DNA from: Streptomyces albidus (ex Kaewkla and Franco 2022)
GTDB lineage: Bacteria; Actinomycetota; Actinomycetes; Streptomycetales; Streptomycetaceae
Length of the DNA stretch: 64,000 bases
Direction: 5' to 3'
Assembly (NCBI RefSeq): GCF_013870515.1
Contig: NZ_JACBXA010000004.1
Coordinates: forward strand, 38,652 to 102,651
In this document: positions 17,460 to 26,632 of the stretch, piece by piece
How positions within the stretch are numbered: the stretch's first letter is position 1
Layout of the letters: each line of letters opens with the position of its first letter
The notes under the pieces: generated by a model
What the model was told of the DNA's origin: nothing
The model's database searches: none
Seen by the model: the letters and a program-made list of their open reading frames with translations, nothing else
Translations under genes and position numbers: made by a program

Positions 17460-18692
17460 TCAATGGGGGTGGTCGCGGACAACTGTCGCGGCGTTGAATC
17501 CGCCGTAGCCGCGTGCGATCACGAGCGCGGTCCGCACCTCGCTCCGCCTGGGCTCGCCCAGGACGAGGTCGAGGCTCGCGCAGTCCGCGGCGCGCACTTG
17601 GGTGTTGGTCGTGGGCGGGATCGTGTCGTGCCGGATGCTCAGCAGGGCGGTGGCCAGGTCGAGCGGTCCCCCGCCTCCGTAGAGCCGGCCGAACATCGTC
17701 TTCGGAGCCGTCACGGGTACGCCCGAGGGTCCGAAGATCTTCGTCAGGGCGCGTGCCTCGGCGGCGTCGAGCTCGGGCAGGCCGGCCGCGTCGGCGAAGA
17801 CGACGTCGACCTCGTCCGGGGTGACACCCGCGTCGGCCAGGGCGTTGAGCACGGCGCGGTCCAACGTGGATCCGCGGCCGCTCTCCGGCGGCGGGTCGAA
17901 CGTCGAGGCGTGCCCGGCCAGTTCGCCGTAGACGTTGCCGCCGCCCCGGGCGCGCCAGGTGTCCGCGTTCTCCGTGATGAGGATGGCCCCGCCCTCGCCG
18001 GGAACGTGACCGCTCGCCTCGACGTCGAAGGGCAGGTAGGCCTCGTGCGCCTGGGACTTCCGGCTCACCCGGGAGTCGGCCACGTGCGCGACCCAGCCCC
18101 AGGGGCACAGCGTCGTCTCCGTACCGCCGGTGACCATGAGCGTGGCCGCGTCGTTCCGGATGTTGCGCCGGGCGTGCGCGACGGCGTCGAGCCCGCCCGC
18201 CTGCTCTCCGACGAGCACGCTGTTGGATCCCCGCATGCCGTGCCGGATGGAGACCTGGCCCGTGTTCACCGCGTAGAACCAGGCGTAGGACTGGTAGACG
18301 CTGACGAACTCGGAGCCCTGGCCCCACAGTTTCTGCAACTCGGCCTGGCCGAAGCCGTATCCGCCGGCGGCGCTGGAGGTCACGACCCCCATGTCGTAGT
18401 CGCGGAACGTCTCCGGCTCGACCCCTGCGTCGGCCAGGGCCCACTCGGTGGCCACCAGCGACATCTGAGTCGCGCGGTCGGTCTGCTTCGTCAGGCGCGA
18501 GGGGAGATGGTCCGCGCCGGTGAAGTCGCGGGCCTCGCCTGCCAGTCGGATCGGATAGCTGCTCGAGTCGAACGCGGAGACCTCACCGATCGCGTTCTTC
18601 CCCGCGAGCGACGCCTCCCAGTACTCCTCGGCGCCCACGCCGTTGGCGGCGATCACGCCGAGGCCCGTCACCACTGCCGGAGAGGCCGTCAT
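17460..18692 (-). CDS. Ketosynthase beta subunit / chain length factor
   Basis: This 410-residue protein is a thiolase-fold ketosynthase homologue in which the active-site cysteine is replaced by Gln164 (VLVGEQAGGLDA), the hallmark of chain length factors. This glutamine decarboxylates malonyl-ACP and, with KS-alpha, sets the polyketide length. The ATG at 18692 overlaps the KS-alpha stop by 4 bases (ATGA), as expected for a 1:1 heterodimer. Together with TcmN-like and TcmI-like cyclases, a decaketide backbone is the most economical prediction; residues lining the tunnel would need modelling to confirm it. Confidence 0.95.
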   Translation of the reverse strand: MTASPAVVTGLGVIAANGVGAEEYWEASLAGKNAIGEVSAFDSSSYPIRLAGEARDFTGADHLPSRLTKQTDRATQMSLVATEWALADAGVEPETFRDYDMGVVTSSAAGGYGFGQAELQKLWGQGSEFVSVYQSYAWFYAVNTGQVSIRHGMRGSNSVLVGEQAGGLDAVAHARRNIRNDAATLMVTGGTETTLCPWGWVAHVADSRVSRKSQAHEAYLPFDVEASGHVPGEGGAILITENADTWRARGGGNVYGELAGHASTFDPPPESGRGSTLDRAVLNALADAGVTPDEVDVVFADAAGLPELDAAEARALTKIFGPSGVPVTAPKTMFGRLYGGGGPLDLATALLSIRHDTIPPTTNTQVRAADCASLDLVLGEPRRSEVRTALVIARGYGGFNAATVVRDHPH

Positions 18693-19957
18693 GCCGCCTC
18701 CCCCCGGTAGGAGTTGAGGACGACCGCGCTCTGGAAGCCGCCGAATCCGCTGCCCACGCTCAGCACGGTGTTCACCGGCTGGTCGCGCGCCGTCAGCGGC
18801 ACGTAGTCGAGGTCGCACTCCGGGTCGCGCGTCTCCAGGTTGGCCGTCGGCGGCACGGCGTCGTGCTCGATCGCCAGCGCGCAGCCGGCCAGTTCGATCG
18901 AGCCGATCGCGCCGAGCGAATGCCCCAGCATCGACTTGAGCGAGCTGACGGGGCGGTGGTACGCCACGTCGCCCAGGCTGCGCTTGAACGCCGCCGTCTC
19001 ATGCCGGTCGTTCTGCTTGGTGCTCGAACCGTGCGCGTTGATGTAGTCGATGTCCTCGGCATTGACGCGGGCCTGACGCATCGCCGCGTCGATCGCCTCG
19101 GCCATCTCACGGCCGTCGGGCTTGAGGCCGGTCATGTGGTAGGCGTTGCTGCGCCCGGCGAAGCCGGACACCTCGGCGTAGATGTGCGCTCCGCGGCGCC
19201 GGGCCGATTCCAGCGTCTCCAGGACGAACACCGCGGCTCCCTCGCCGAGTACGAAGCCGTCCCGGTCGAAGTCGAAGGGCCTGGAGGCGTGTTCGGGGTC
19301 GTCGTTCCTCGGCGACGTGGCCCTGATCGCGTCGAAGCAGGCGACCGTGATCGGCGTGATGGGGGCGTCGGTCGCGCCGGCCAGCATCACGTCGGCGGAA
19401 CCCTCGCGGATCAACTCGAAGGCGTATCCCACCGCGTCGAGGCCCGAGGTGCAGCCCGTGGAGATCACGGTGGCGGGCCCTTCCGCGCCGGCCTCCCATG
19501 CGATGTCGGAGGCGAACCTGACGGGCACCATGTACTCGAACAGCTGCGGTACGACGTCGGTGTGCCCGACGAGCCAGTCGCGGCCGGAGTCGCTCACGAC
19601 CGAGTACTCCTGGTCCAGGCTCGTGCTCGCGCCGATGGCGCTGCCGATGCTCACGCCCGTACGCGCGGCCAGTGCCTCGTCGATCTCGATGCCGCTGTCG
19701 GCGATCGCCTCCCGGAGGCAGACGAGTGCGAACTGGCCGCCGCGGTCCAGCCGCCGGATCTGCAACGGCGTCAGGCCGTGGAACTCCGGCTCGAAGTCCA
19801 CCTCGGCGGCGATGCGGGACCGGTAACCGTCCGCGTTGAACAGGGAGATCGTCCTGGTCGCGGACGTGCCGGACGAGATCAGTTTCCAGTAGTCGTCGGT
19901 GCCGACGCCCCCGGGCGCCGTGACTCCCATTCCCGTGATGACGACCCTGCGGTTCAT
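18689..19957 (-). CDS. Ketosynthase alpha subunit (minimal type II PKS)
   Basis: This 422-residue condensing enzyme has Cys169 in the VISTGCTSGLDAV active-site motif and the two catalytic histidines in NAHGSSTKQND (near residue 310) and MLGHSLGAIG (near residue 345). It extends the poly-beta-keto chain with malonyl-ACP as the KS-beta heterodimer. The ATG at 19957 overlaps the cupin stop by 4 bases and its own stop overlaps KS-beta, so the cupin, KS-alpha and KS-beta genes are translationally coupled. The cluster has no KSIII or acyltransferase gene, which favours acetate (from malonyl) as starter. Confidence 0.96.
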   Translation of the reverse strand: MNRRVVITGMGVTAPGGVGTDDYWKLISSGTSATRTISLFNADGYRSRIAAEVDFEPEFHGLTPLQIRRLDRGGQFALVCLREAIADSGIEIDEALAARTGVSIGSAIGASTSLDQEYSVVSDSGRDWLVGHTDVVPQLFEYMVPVRFASDIAWEAGAEGPATVISTGCTSGLDAVGYAFELIREGSADVMLAGATDAPITPITVACFDAIRATSPRNDDPEHASRPFDFDRDGFVLGEGAAVFVLETLESARRRGAHIYAEVSGFAGRSNAYHMTGLKPDGREMAEAIDAAMRQARVNAEDIDYINAHGSSTKQNDRHETAAFKRSLGDVAYHRPVSSLKSMLGHSLGAIGSIELAGCALAIEHDAVPPTANLETRDPECDLDYVPLTARDQPVNTVLSVGSGFGGFQSAVVLNSYRGEAA

Positions 19958-20382
19958 CGTGGACCACCTACCTGAGGGGGCTCGGAATCCGGATTGGGCG
20001 GCTTCTCCGTGTCGACGTGCCCGAGTTCGGGCCGTGGGGCCAGCGGGCTGATGTGGTACACGAGGAACGCCGCCGTGGAACCGGCGTTGACCAGGCGGTG
20101 CCGCTGCCCGCGCCGGAACATGACCGCCTCGTCGGAGGCGACCTCCTGCTCGTCACCGTCGACCGAGACCCGCAGCGCCCCCTCGACGACGTAGACGAAC
20201 TCGTCGGAATAGGGGTGGTAGTGCTCGGCGACCCGGTCGCCGGGGGCGATCCGCATCGTGCCGGTGAATCCGTCGGTCGCTCCGACCGAAGTGGGGGTGA
20301 GCAGAGCCTTGATCTCGCCGCCCTGGCGGTCGGTGGACGGTACGTCCTTCGCGGCCACCTTCAGCGCATTGCCAGTTGACAC
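19954..20382 (-). CDS. Cupin-domain cyclase-like protein (TcmJ/ZhuJ-type position)
   Basis: This 142-residue protein is a single cupin barrel. Metal-binding motif 1 is seen in HYHPYSDEFVYVVEGAL (near residue 55) and motif 2 in FRRGQRHRLVN (near residue 90). TcmJ, encoded just before tcmKLM, is a cupin of this kind that raises the yield of correctly cyclised product. The GTG at 20382 has AGGGG upstream. As first gene of the PKS operon, it lies 72 bases after a candidate SARP-controlled -10 box. It may assist ring cyclisation; a catalytic role has not been settled for many members of the family. Confidence 0.87.
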   Translation of the reverse strand: MSTGNALKVAAKDVPSTDRQGGEIKALLTPTSVGATDGFTGTMRIAPGDRVAEHYHPYSDEFVYVVEGALRVSVDGDEQEVASDEAVMFRRGQRHRLVNAGSTAAFLVYHISPLAPRPELGHVDTEKPPNPDSEPPQVGGPR

Positions 20383-20808
20383 CAGATTCCCCTTCGAACG
20401 CTGAGCACATCACTGCCGCCTGCCGGAATGCCGACGGCTGCGTTGCGACAGGAACGCTAGAGACGGGGGCTTGAAGGGCTCGTGAGCCGGGCTGGTGGTA
20501 CGGACCGGTGACGGGTGAGACGCGGCACCACCAGGACACCAGCGGTGTTCAAGAGCCCTGATGGATCCTCACGAGTGGTGTACGGGACCTGCTCCACCCA
20601 CTGCGCGCCCGGCGCCCGACAGCCGAGTGGCAACCACCGGCGGGGAGCCGGAGGCACCGGTCGGAGCAGGTACGTCCGTCCCACGGAATCCGCCGGACCC
20701 CGGAATGCCGTCGCACTCGCGGACCGGCCGGACAGGCGCAGGCTCCTGAACGCGCTGCCGGGGTGGACGACTTGGACGCGCAATCAACCGGTAAGGGGAG
20801 AACCAACC
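20383..20808. other. Divergent control region between PKS operon and reductase gene
   Basis: About 425 bases with no convincing gene lie between the divergent cupin and short-chain reductase starts. The cupin-side promoter with SARP heptads is described separately. On the reductase side the heptad-like words TCAAGAG and TCACGAG occur near 20550 and 20570, but their spacing is 20 bases rather than 11 or 22, so a SARP site there is not supported. The remaining sequence up to 20808 shows no clear promoter. Confidence 0.5.
20454..20485 (-). promoter_or_regulatory. Candidate SARP-dependent promoter of the PKS operon
   Basis: Read on the minus strand, TCACGAG (20485-20479) and TCAAGCC (20474-20468) are direct heptads 11 bases apart. 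Exactly 8 bases after the second lies TAGCGT (20459-20454), a fair -10 box, and no -35 box is needed. This spacing is the hallmark of SARP-activated promoters. Transcription would start about 65 bases before the cupin GTG. Confidence 0.68.
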
Positions 20809-21543
20809 ATGACAGCTCGGAAGATCGCGCTCGTCACCGGCGGATCACGGGGCATCGGCCGCGCCACGGCGCTGCGGCTCGCCGCTGACGGCGCCGCCGT
20901 CGTCGTCAACTACCACACGAACGCGGAGGCCGCGGCCGAGGTCGTGGACGAGATCCGCAAGGGCGGTGGGGAGGCCGTCGCGGTGCAGGCCGACATCGGC
21001 GACCCCGCGCAGGTGCGGGACCTGTTCGACGCCGTGGAGGAGAACTTCGACGCCCTGGACATCTTCGTCAACAACGCCAACACCTCCGCCACGTTCTCGA
21101 CGATCGCCGACGCCCCTGACGAGCACTTCGACACGAGCTTCCTGACCAACACCCGGTCGATCTTCGTCTCGATGCGGGAGGCCGCCCGGCGGCTGCGGTG
21201 CGACGGACGGATCATCTTCGTCTCCAGCGGCGTGACCAGGATGCACATCCCGCAGTTCGGTCTCTACGCGGCGACCAAGGCGGCCGGGGAACAGCTGATC
21301 CGGACCCTCTCCCACGAGTGCGGCACGCGCGGAATCACCGCGAACAGCGTCGTGCTCGGCCCCGTCCGCAGCGCCTCATTCGACGACCGTCCCGGCGGCG
21401 CCGCCGAAGGCATCGCGAAGCAGACGCCCCTCGGCCGCATCGGCGAGCCCGAGGACGCCGCGGAGGTCATCGCCTTCCTGGCGTCCAACGCGGGACGCTG
21501 GATCACCGGGCAAGCGGTCAACGCGGGCGGCGGACTGTACTGA
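20809..21543 (+). CDS. Short-chain dehydrogenase/reductase
   Basis: This 244-residue SDR has the NAD(P)-binding TGGSRGIG motif near residue 11, NNANTS in place of the usual NNAG near residue 91, the catalytic Ser in VSSGVT (near residue 140) and Tyr-x-x-x-Lys in LYAATKAAG (near residue 155). The ATG at 20809 has GGGGAG 8 bases upstream. It is divergent from the polyketide operon and resembles tailoring or polyketide ketoreductases. If it acts at C9 of the nascent chain the product would be a reduced decaketide, but TcmN-type folding normally uses an unreduced chain, so a later tailoring reduction is more likely. Confidence 0.87.
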   Translation: MTARKIALVTGGSRGIGRATALRLAADGAAVVVNYHTNAEAAAEVVDEIRKGGGEAVAVQADIGDPAQVRDLFDAVEENFDALDIFVNNANTSATFSTIADAPDEHFDTSFLTNTRSIFVSMREAARRLRCDGRIIFVSSGVTRMHIPQFGLYAATKAAGEQLIRTLSHECGTRGITANSVVLGPVRSASFDDRPGGAAEGIAKQTPLGRIGEPEDAAEVIAFLASNAGRWITGQAVNAGGGLY

Positions 21544-21652
21544 ACGGGTATGTCGCCTCGCGGGTGGAGGCCCACCGGGCCGGGGCCCGGCACGACGCGA
21601 AATACGCGCACGTGCCCGCCCCGGCGTGGTGCGCCGGAGCGACCGCAGGGAC

Positions 21653-22639
21653 CTAGAAGCCCAGCCGGCGCAGCTGCTTGGGGTCGCGCTGCCAGTCCTT
21701 GGCGACCTTCACGTGCAGGTCCAGATAGACGGGAGTGCCCAGCAGCGCCTCGATGTGGACGCGCGAGGTGGACCCGACCTCCTTGAGGCGCTTGCCCTTC
21801 GGGCCGATCACGATGCCCTTCTGGCTGGGGCGCTCCAGGAAGATGTTGGCGTGGATGTCGAGCAGGGGGCGGTCCGCCGGCCTGTCCTCGCGGGGCAGCA
21901 TCTCCTCGACGACGACCGCGATGGAGTGCGGCAGCTCGTCCCGTACGCCCTCCAGCGCCGCCTCCCGGATCAGCTCGGCGACCATGACCTGCTCCGGCTC
22001 GTCCGTGAGGTCGCCGTCGGGGTAGAGCTGCGGGCCCTCGGGGAGCAGCGGGACCAGCAGATCGGCCAGGAGCGCGACCTGCTCGCCTGCGACCGCCGAG
22101 ACCGGGACGATCTCGGCCCACTCGATCCCCGTCTCCCTGCCGAGCTGGTCGACGGCGATCAGCTGCGAGGCCAGCGCCCGGGAGTCGACGAGATCGGACT
22201 TGGTGACGACCGCCACCTTCGGGGTCCGCTTGAGACCGGCCAGTTCGGCGGCGATGAAGCGGTCACCGGGACCGATCTTCTGGTCGGCCGGCAGGCAGAA
22301 GCCGATGACGTCGACCTCGGCCCACGTCGTGCGGACGACGTCGTTGAGCCGCTCCCCCAGCAGCGTGCGCGGCTTGTGCAGGCCCGGGGTGTCGACGAGG
22401 ACGAGCTGTGCCTCGGGGCGGTGCACGATTCCGCGCACCGTGTGCCGCGTGGTCTGCGGGCGGTTGGAGGTGATCGCGACCTTCGTGCCCACCAGCGCAT
22501 TGGTGAGAGTCGACTTGCCCGCGTTGGGGCGGCCGACGAAGCACGCGAAGCCTGAGCGGTGCGGGGCGTCGGCGGCGTCGTCGGCCGGTGAGGCCTTGTG
22601 AGCTGGGGAAGCCGGGGAAGGTGCATCCATGGCGACCAT
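21653..22639 (-). CDS. era: GTPase Era, 30S ribosome assembly factor
   Basis: This 328-residue protein has the G-domain motifs G1 (GRPNAGKS near residue 36), G3 (DTPG) and G4 (TKSD), and a C-terminal KH domain with VIGPKGKRLKEV near residue 275. Era binds the 3' end of 16S rRNA during small-subunit maturation. The ATG at 22639 has GGGG 3 bases upstream; a second ATG at 22630 is possible. It closes the conserved minus-strand block phoH-ybeY-CNNM-MmcQ-CDA-era and faces the reductase gene with a 109-base convergent gap. Confidence 0.97.
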   Translation of the reverse strand: MVAMDAPSPASPAHKASPADDAADAPHRSGFACFVGRPNAGKSTLTNALVGTKVAITSNRPQTTRHTVRGIVHRPEAQLVLVDTPGLHKPRTLLGERLNDVVRTTWAEVDVIGFCLPADQKIGPGDRFIAAELAGLKRTPKVAVVTKSDLVDSRALASQLIAVDQLGRETGIEWAEIVPVSAVAGEQVALLADLLVPLLPEGPQLYPDGDLTDEPEQVMVAELIREAALEGVRDELPHSIAVVVEEMLPREDRPADRPLLDIHANIFLERPSQKGIVIGPKGKRLKEVGSTSRVHIEALLGTPVYLDLHVKVAKDWQRDPKQLRRLGF

Positions 22640-22689
22640 TGTCCCCGATCGGGTGAGTGCCCCCGACCGTCCGGCCGCCCCGGAAGGCC

Positions 22690-23049
22690 TCAGCCCGCCG
22701 CGACCGTGGCGCGCAGACTGCCGTCGGGGCCCGCCAGCAGGACGGTCGTCGCAGCACCCGACAGGTCGTGCACCGCCGAGAGATCCGCCTTGGGGATCAG
22801 CTCGGCCTCGGTGACCACTGCCGCGGCCTCCAGGGACGACGCCCCGGACGCGACCGCCATCGCCACCGCCGTCTGCAGGGCGCTCAGTTGAAGAGAGGCC
22901 AAGTCGACCGAACCCGCCACATAGGTGCGGCCGGTCTCGTCCCGTACGGCCGCACCCTCGGGCACGCCGTTGCGGGCGCGGGCGCTGCGCGCCAGCGTCA
23001 GGAGCTTGCGGTCCTCGGGGTCCAGTGCCTGGTCACTCTGGTCGCTCAT
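22690..23049 (-). CDS. Cytidine deaminase-like protein lacking zinc ligands
   Basis: This 119-residue protein aligns by layout with homotetrameric cytidine deaminases (GAAVRDETGRTYVAGSVDLAS), but the Cys-Ala-Glu motif is replaced by Ser-Ala-Leu (near residue 59) and no Pro-Cys-x-x-Cys follows. It therefore cannot bind the catalytic zinc in the usual way. The gene lies between the MmcQ-like gene and era. It is probably a retained non-enzymatic relative, perhaps a nucleoside or RNA binder; function unknown. The ATG at 23049 was chosen because upstream codons look non-coding. Confidence 0.8.
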   Translation of the reverse strand: MSDQSDQALDPEDRKLLTLARSARARNGVPEGAAVRDETGRTYVAGSVDLASLQLSALQTAVAMAVASGASSLEAAAVVTEAELIPKADLSAVHDLSGAATTVLLAGPDGSLRATVAAG

Positions 23050-23116
23050 GCGACCGAGCATATGACGCGCGCCTCCCAGGCCTTCCATGGGTGTGCCGCC
23101 GGGCGCAGCGCCCTGC

Positions 23117-23479
23117 TCAGGGCCGGTCGAGCAGGAGCCGTTCACGCCGGGGCAGGCCGGCGACCACCAGGTCGTAGGAGTCCTCGACCAGGTCCCGGAC
23201 CATGCGCTCCGGGAGGGTGCCGTCGATCACGACGGTGTTCCAGTGCCGCTTGTTCAAGTGGTATCCCGGCGAGACGGCGGCATGCGCTTGACGCAGCTGC
23301 ACGGCCAGCTCGGGCTCGCACTTCAGGCTCACCCGCAGGGGGCTGTCGTCGAGGGAGCAGAAAGCGAAGATCTTCCCGCCGACCTTGAAGGCCGACAGCC
23401 CGGGACTGCCCGGGAACGGACGGTCCTCGACGGCTCCGTTCAGCGAGAGGCAGTACGTCCGCAGCTGGTCCGGCGTCAT
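23117..23479 (-). CDS. MmcQ/YjbR family DNA-binding-like protein
   Basis: This 120-residue protein has the CyaY-like alpha/beta fold of the MmcQ/YjbR family. It shows an N-terminal CLSLNGAVEDRPF, a central FKVGGKIFAF strand, and the characteristic YHLNKRHWNTVVID segment near residue 73. Members are small cytosolic proteins, some proposed to bind DNA; the molecular role is not established. It lies between the cytidine deaminase-like gene and the CNNM gene on the same strand. Confidence 0.9.
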   Translation of the reverse strand: MTPDQLRTYCLSLNGAVEDRPFPGSPGLSAFKVGGKIFAFCSLDDSPLRVSLKCEPELAVQLRQAHAAVSPGYHLNKRHWNTVVIDGTLPERMVRDLVEDSYDLVVAGLPRRERLLLDRP

Positions 23480-23588
23480 GCGCTCAAGGATCCCACCGGG
23501 CGGCCGAAGGCGCCGCGGACCCCGGATCCGAGAGCGGACCCGGCAGCCCCCGACGCCGGCCCGTCCCGGCCCTGGCCCTGGCGAGCGG

Positions 23589-24926
23589 TCACACGTTGGC
23601 GGGCTCGTCCGCGGAACGGTCGTCCGAGGCCTCAGCCGAACGGATCGGCTCCACCAGCACCGTGACGATCCGGTTCCGGCGCCCGGCCGGGGCCTCGGCC
23701 GTCAGCCGCAGCGCGGTGAGCGTCGGGTCGGACCTGTCCTCCGTGACGTCGACCGTCGCCGTGGCTCCGGCGATGGGCACACGGCCCAGCGACTTCGCCA
23801 GCAGGCCGCCGACCGTCTCCACGTCCTCGTCGTCCAGACCGATCAAGTCGTACAGCTCGCCGAGATCGCCGATGTCGAGCCGGGCGGTGACGCGGTAACG
23901 CCCCTCGCCCAGGTCGTCGACGGGGGGCAGTTCACGGTCGTACTCGTCGGTGATCTCGCCGACGATCTCCTCGAGGATGTCCTCGATGGTCACGATGCCG
24001 GCCGTACCGCCGTACTCGTCGATGACGACGGCGACATGGATGCGGTCCTGCTGCATCTCACGCAGCAGATCGCCCGCGTTCTTGGTGTCCGGTACGAACG
24101 TCGCCGGGCGCATGGCCGTGGAGACCAGCTCCGTCTCCGCCTCACGGCTGATGTGCACCCTGCGCGCGAGGTCCTTGAGATAGACCACGCCGACGATGTC
24201 GTCCTCGCTCTCCCCGACGACCGGGATGCGCGAGAAACCCGAGCGCAGGGCGAGCGTGAGCGCCTGCCGTATGGTCTTGAACCGCTCGATGGTGATCAGG
24301 TCGGTGCGCGGCACCATCACCTCGCGCACGATCGTGTCGCCGAGCTGGAAGACGGAGTGAACCATCTTCCTCTCGTCCGCCTCGATCAACGACTCCTGCT
24401 CGGCGAGGTCGACCATCGCCCGCAGCTCCGCCTCACTCGCGAACGGGCCCTTGCGGAAGCCCTTGCCGGGGGTCAGCGCGTTACCCACCAGGATGAGCAA
24501 CTGCGGCACGGGACCGAGGATCCGCACGAGCGGCACCAGCACGTACGAGGCGGCCGTGGCCGTGTTCAATGGATGCTGACGGCCGATGGTGCGGGGCGAG
24601 ACGCCGATCGCGACGTAGCTGACGAGAACCATCACGCCCATCGCGACCAGCAACGCCTGCCAGGTCCCCTCGAAGAAGCGCAGACAGGTGTAGGTGACCA
24701 GGACGCCCGAGGCGACCTCGCACGCGACGCGCACCAGCAGCGCCAGGTTGAGGTAGCGGGTGGGGTCGGCCGCGACGACCGCCAGGCGCTCCGCGCCGCG
24801 GCGCCCCTGCCGGACGGCCTCCTCGGCGCGGTAGCTGGTCGTACGCGCGAGCCCCGCCTCCGCACAGGCGGCCAGCCACGCGATGACGACCAGCAGGATC
24901 GCCGCGGCGATGAACTGCGCGGTCAC
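23589..24926 (-). CDS. CNNM/hemolysin C-type membrane protein with CBS domains
   Basis: This 445-residue protein has an N-terminal DUF21/CNNM membrane domain of three to four segments (residues 1-150), a CBS pair (about residues 200-330, including [11 protein letters not shown] and [21 protein letters not shown]) and a C-terminal CorC/HlyC domain. Relatives are involved in magnesium or cobalt handling. The GTG at 24926 overlaps the ybeY stop by 4 bases (GTGA). This ybeY-CNNM order is conserved in actinobacteria. The disordered acidic tail after residue 420 is variable. Confidence 0.93.
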   Translation of the reverse strand: MTAQFIAAAILLVVIAWLAACAEAGLARTTSYRAEEAVRQGRRGAERLAVVAADPTRYLNLALLVRVACEVASGVLVTYTCLRFFEGTWQALLVAMGVMVLVSYVAIGVSPRTIGRQHPLNTATAASYVLVPLVRILGPVPQLLILVGNALTPGKGFRKGPFASEAELRAMVDLAEQESLIEADERKMVHSVFQLGDTIVREVMVPRTDLITIERFKTIRQALTLALRSGFSRIPVVGESEDDIVGVVYLKDLARRVHISREAETELVSTAMRPATFVPDTKNAGDLLREMQQDRIHVAVVIDEYGGTAGIVTIEDILEEIVGEITDEYDRELPPVDDLGEGRYRVTARLDIGDLGELYDLIGLDDEDVETVGGLLAKSLGRVPIAGATATVDVTEDRSDPTLTALRLTAEAPAGRRNRIVTVLVEPIRSAEASDDRSADEPANV

Positions 24927-25423
24927 GAGGTGGTGGTGGGGGCCGGAGACGGGCCTGTCAGGCCCCTCTCTTCACGCCAGCCGTCGAGGATCGCGGACTG
25001 CAGACCGAACATCTCCGCCTTCTCGGCCGCCTCCTCGTGGTCGTAGCCCAGCAGGTGCAGCACACCGTGGACGGTGAGCAATTGGAGCTCCTCGTCCATG
25101 GAGTGCTGCGTCGGGGCGTCGGCCCCCTGCTGCTCGGCGACCTCCGGGCAGAGCACGATGTCGCCGAGGAGGCCCTGCGGCGGCTCCTCCTCGTCCCGTA
25201 CGGGCGGGCGCAGCTCGTCCATCGGGAAGGACATCACGTCCGTGGGGCCGGGCAGATCCATCCACTGCAGGTGCAGCTGCTCCATGGCGTCGGCGTCGAT
25301 GACGATCACCGAGAGCTCGGAGAGAGGGTGGATGCGCATGCGGCTCAGGGAGTAGCGCGCGATGTCCAGCAGCGCGGACTCGTCGACCTTGCGGCCGGAT
25401 TCGTTGTTGACGTCGATCGTCAT
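24923..25423 (-). CDS. ybeY: Endoribonuclease YbeY (rRNA maturation factor)
   Basis: This 166-residue protein has the zinc-binding [11 protein letters not shown] motif near residue 118 that defines YbeY, preceded by the [10 protein letters not shown] strand near residue 60. YbeY is a metal-dependent RNase acting in 16S rRNA maturation and ribosome quality control. It starts 12 bases after the phoH stop and overlaps the CNNM gene by 4 bases. The Ser/Pro/Thr tail is variable. Confidence 0.96.
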   Translation of the reverse strand: MTIDVNNESGRKVDESALLDIARYSLSRMRIHPLSELSVIVIDADAMEQLHLQWMDLPGPTDVMSFPMDELRPPVRDEEEPPQGLLGDIVLCPEVAEQQGADAPTQHSMDEELQLLTVHGVLHLLGYDHEEAAEKAEMFGLQSAILDGWREERGLTGPSPAPTTTS

Positions 25424-25435
25424 GGTGGCGTCGGC

Positions 25436-26512
25436 TCAGCGCTTTCCGTTGCCGTGGCGGTCGCCGGACTTTCCGGCGGGGGCGCTCTGCCCGACGCCGG
25501 AGGCGGCACTGCTGTCGAAGCGCTCGTAGGCGTCGACGATGCGGCCCACGAGCTTGTGGCGCACCACGTCGGAGCTGTCGAGCATGGAGAAGTGCACGTC
25601 GTCCACGCCGTCCAGGATCTCGCGCACCTGCCGCAGACCGCTCTTCGTGCCCCCCGGCAGGTCGACCTGGGTCACGTCGCCGGTGATGACGATCTTCGAC
25701 TCGAAGCCCAGGCGGGTGAGGAACATCTTCATCTGCTCGGGGTTCGTGTTCTGCGCCTCGTCGAGAATGATGAAGGCGTCATTGAGGGTACGGCCACGCA
25801 TGTATGCCAGGGGCGCGACCTCGATCGTCCCGGCGGCCATCAGGCGCGGGATGGAGTCGGGGTCGAGCATGTCGTGCAGGGCGTCGTAGAGCGGCCGCAG
25901 ATACGGGTCGATCTTCTCGTAGAGCGTGCCGGGCAGGAAGCCGAGGCGCTCCCCCGCCTCGACGGCGGGCCGCGTCAGGATGATCCGGTTGACCTGCTTG
26001 GACTGCAGGGCCTGAACGGCCTTGGCCATGGCGAGGTAGGTCTTGCCGGTGCCGGCGGGGCCGATGCCGAAGACGACCGTGTGCTTGTCGATCGCGTCGA
26101 CGTACCGCTTCTGGTTCAGCGTCTTGGGACGGATCGTGCGGCCGCGGTTGGAGAGGATGTTCTGCGTGAGGACCTCGGCCGGTGTCTCACCTGCGGAGTC
26201 CCTGCCGTCCTGCTGGTCGCGGAGCATGGCGATCGAGCGCTCGACGGCGTCCTCCGTCATGGGCTGACCGGTGCGCAGGACCAGCATCATCTCGTCGAAG
26301 AGGCGCTGGACGAGGTCGACCTCGGTGGCCTCGCCGGTCGCGCTGATCTCGTTGCCCCGCACGTGGATGTCGGCGGTGGGGAACGCCTGCTCGATCACGC
26401 GAAGCAGGGAGTCACCTGAACCCAGCACCGTCACCATCGGATGCTTGGCCGGAACCGTGAAGCGGGCAGTCGCCTGCTGGGAGCCCGCCTGATTCGTCGT
26501 TGTCTGCGTCAT
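25436..26512 (-). CDS. phoH: PhoH-family ATPase
   Basis: This 358-residue protein has the PhoH ATPase core with Walker A in GIGPAGTGKTYLAM (near residue 150) and Walker B in FIILDEAQN (near residue 245). The N-terminal region resembles the KH-like part of YbeZ-type PhoH proteins. YbeZ partners YbeY in rRNA processing, consistent with the adjacent genes. The ATG at 26512 starts where coding character begins but has a weak ribosome site. The Gly/Ser/Lys tail after residue 335 looks disordered. Confidence 0.94.
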   Translation of the reverse strand: MTQTTTNQAGSQQATARFTVPAKHPMVTVLGSGDSLLRVIEQAFPTADIHVRGNEISATGEATEVDLVQRLFDEMMLVLRTGQPMTEDAVERSIAMLRDQQDGRDSAGETPAEVLTQNILSNRGRTIRPKTLNQKRYVDAIDKHTVVFGIGPAGTGKTYLAMAKAVQALQSKQVNRIILTRPAVEAGERLGFLPGTLYEKIDPYLRPLYDALHDMLDPDSIPRLMAAGTIEVAPLAYMRGRTLNDAFIILDEAQNTNPEQMKMFLTRLGFESKIVITGDVTQVDLPGGTKSGLRQVREILDGVDDVHFSMLDSSDVVRHKLVGRIVDAYERFDSSAASGVGQSAPAGKSGDRHGNGKR

Positions 26513-26632
26513 GGGTGACCCGGTCGGGCCTTCCTCATCCCTCTCTTGTCCTGCGGGTGATGGGCTTCCAAGAATACGACGCCCCACTGACAAGCCAGAA
26601 CGCTTTTGCGGTCCCCGGCTCAGCGCCCGGCC

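Noticed and set aside
20549..20577. SARP site for the short-chain reductase gene (TCAAGAG and TCACGAG)
   Set aside because: The two heptads are 20 bases apart, not 11 or 22, and no -10 box lies 8 bases after the second.
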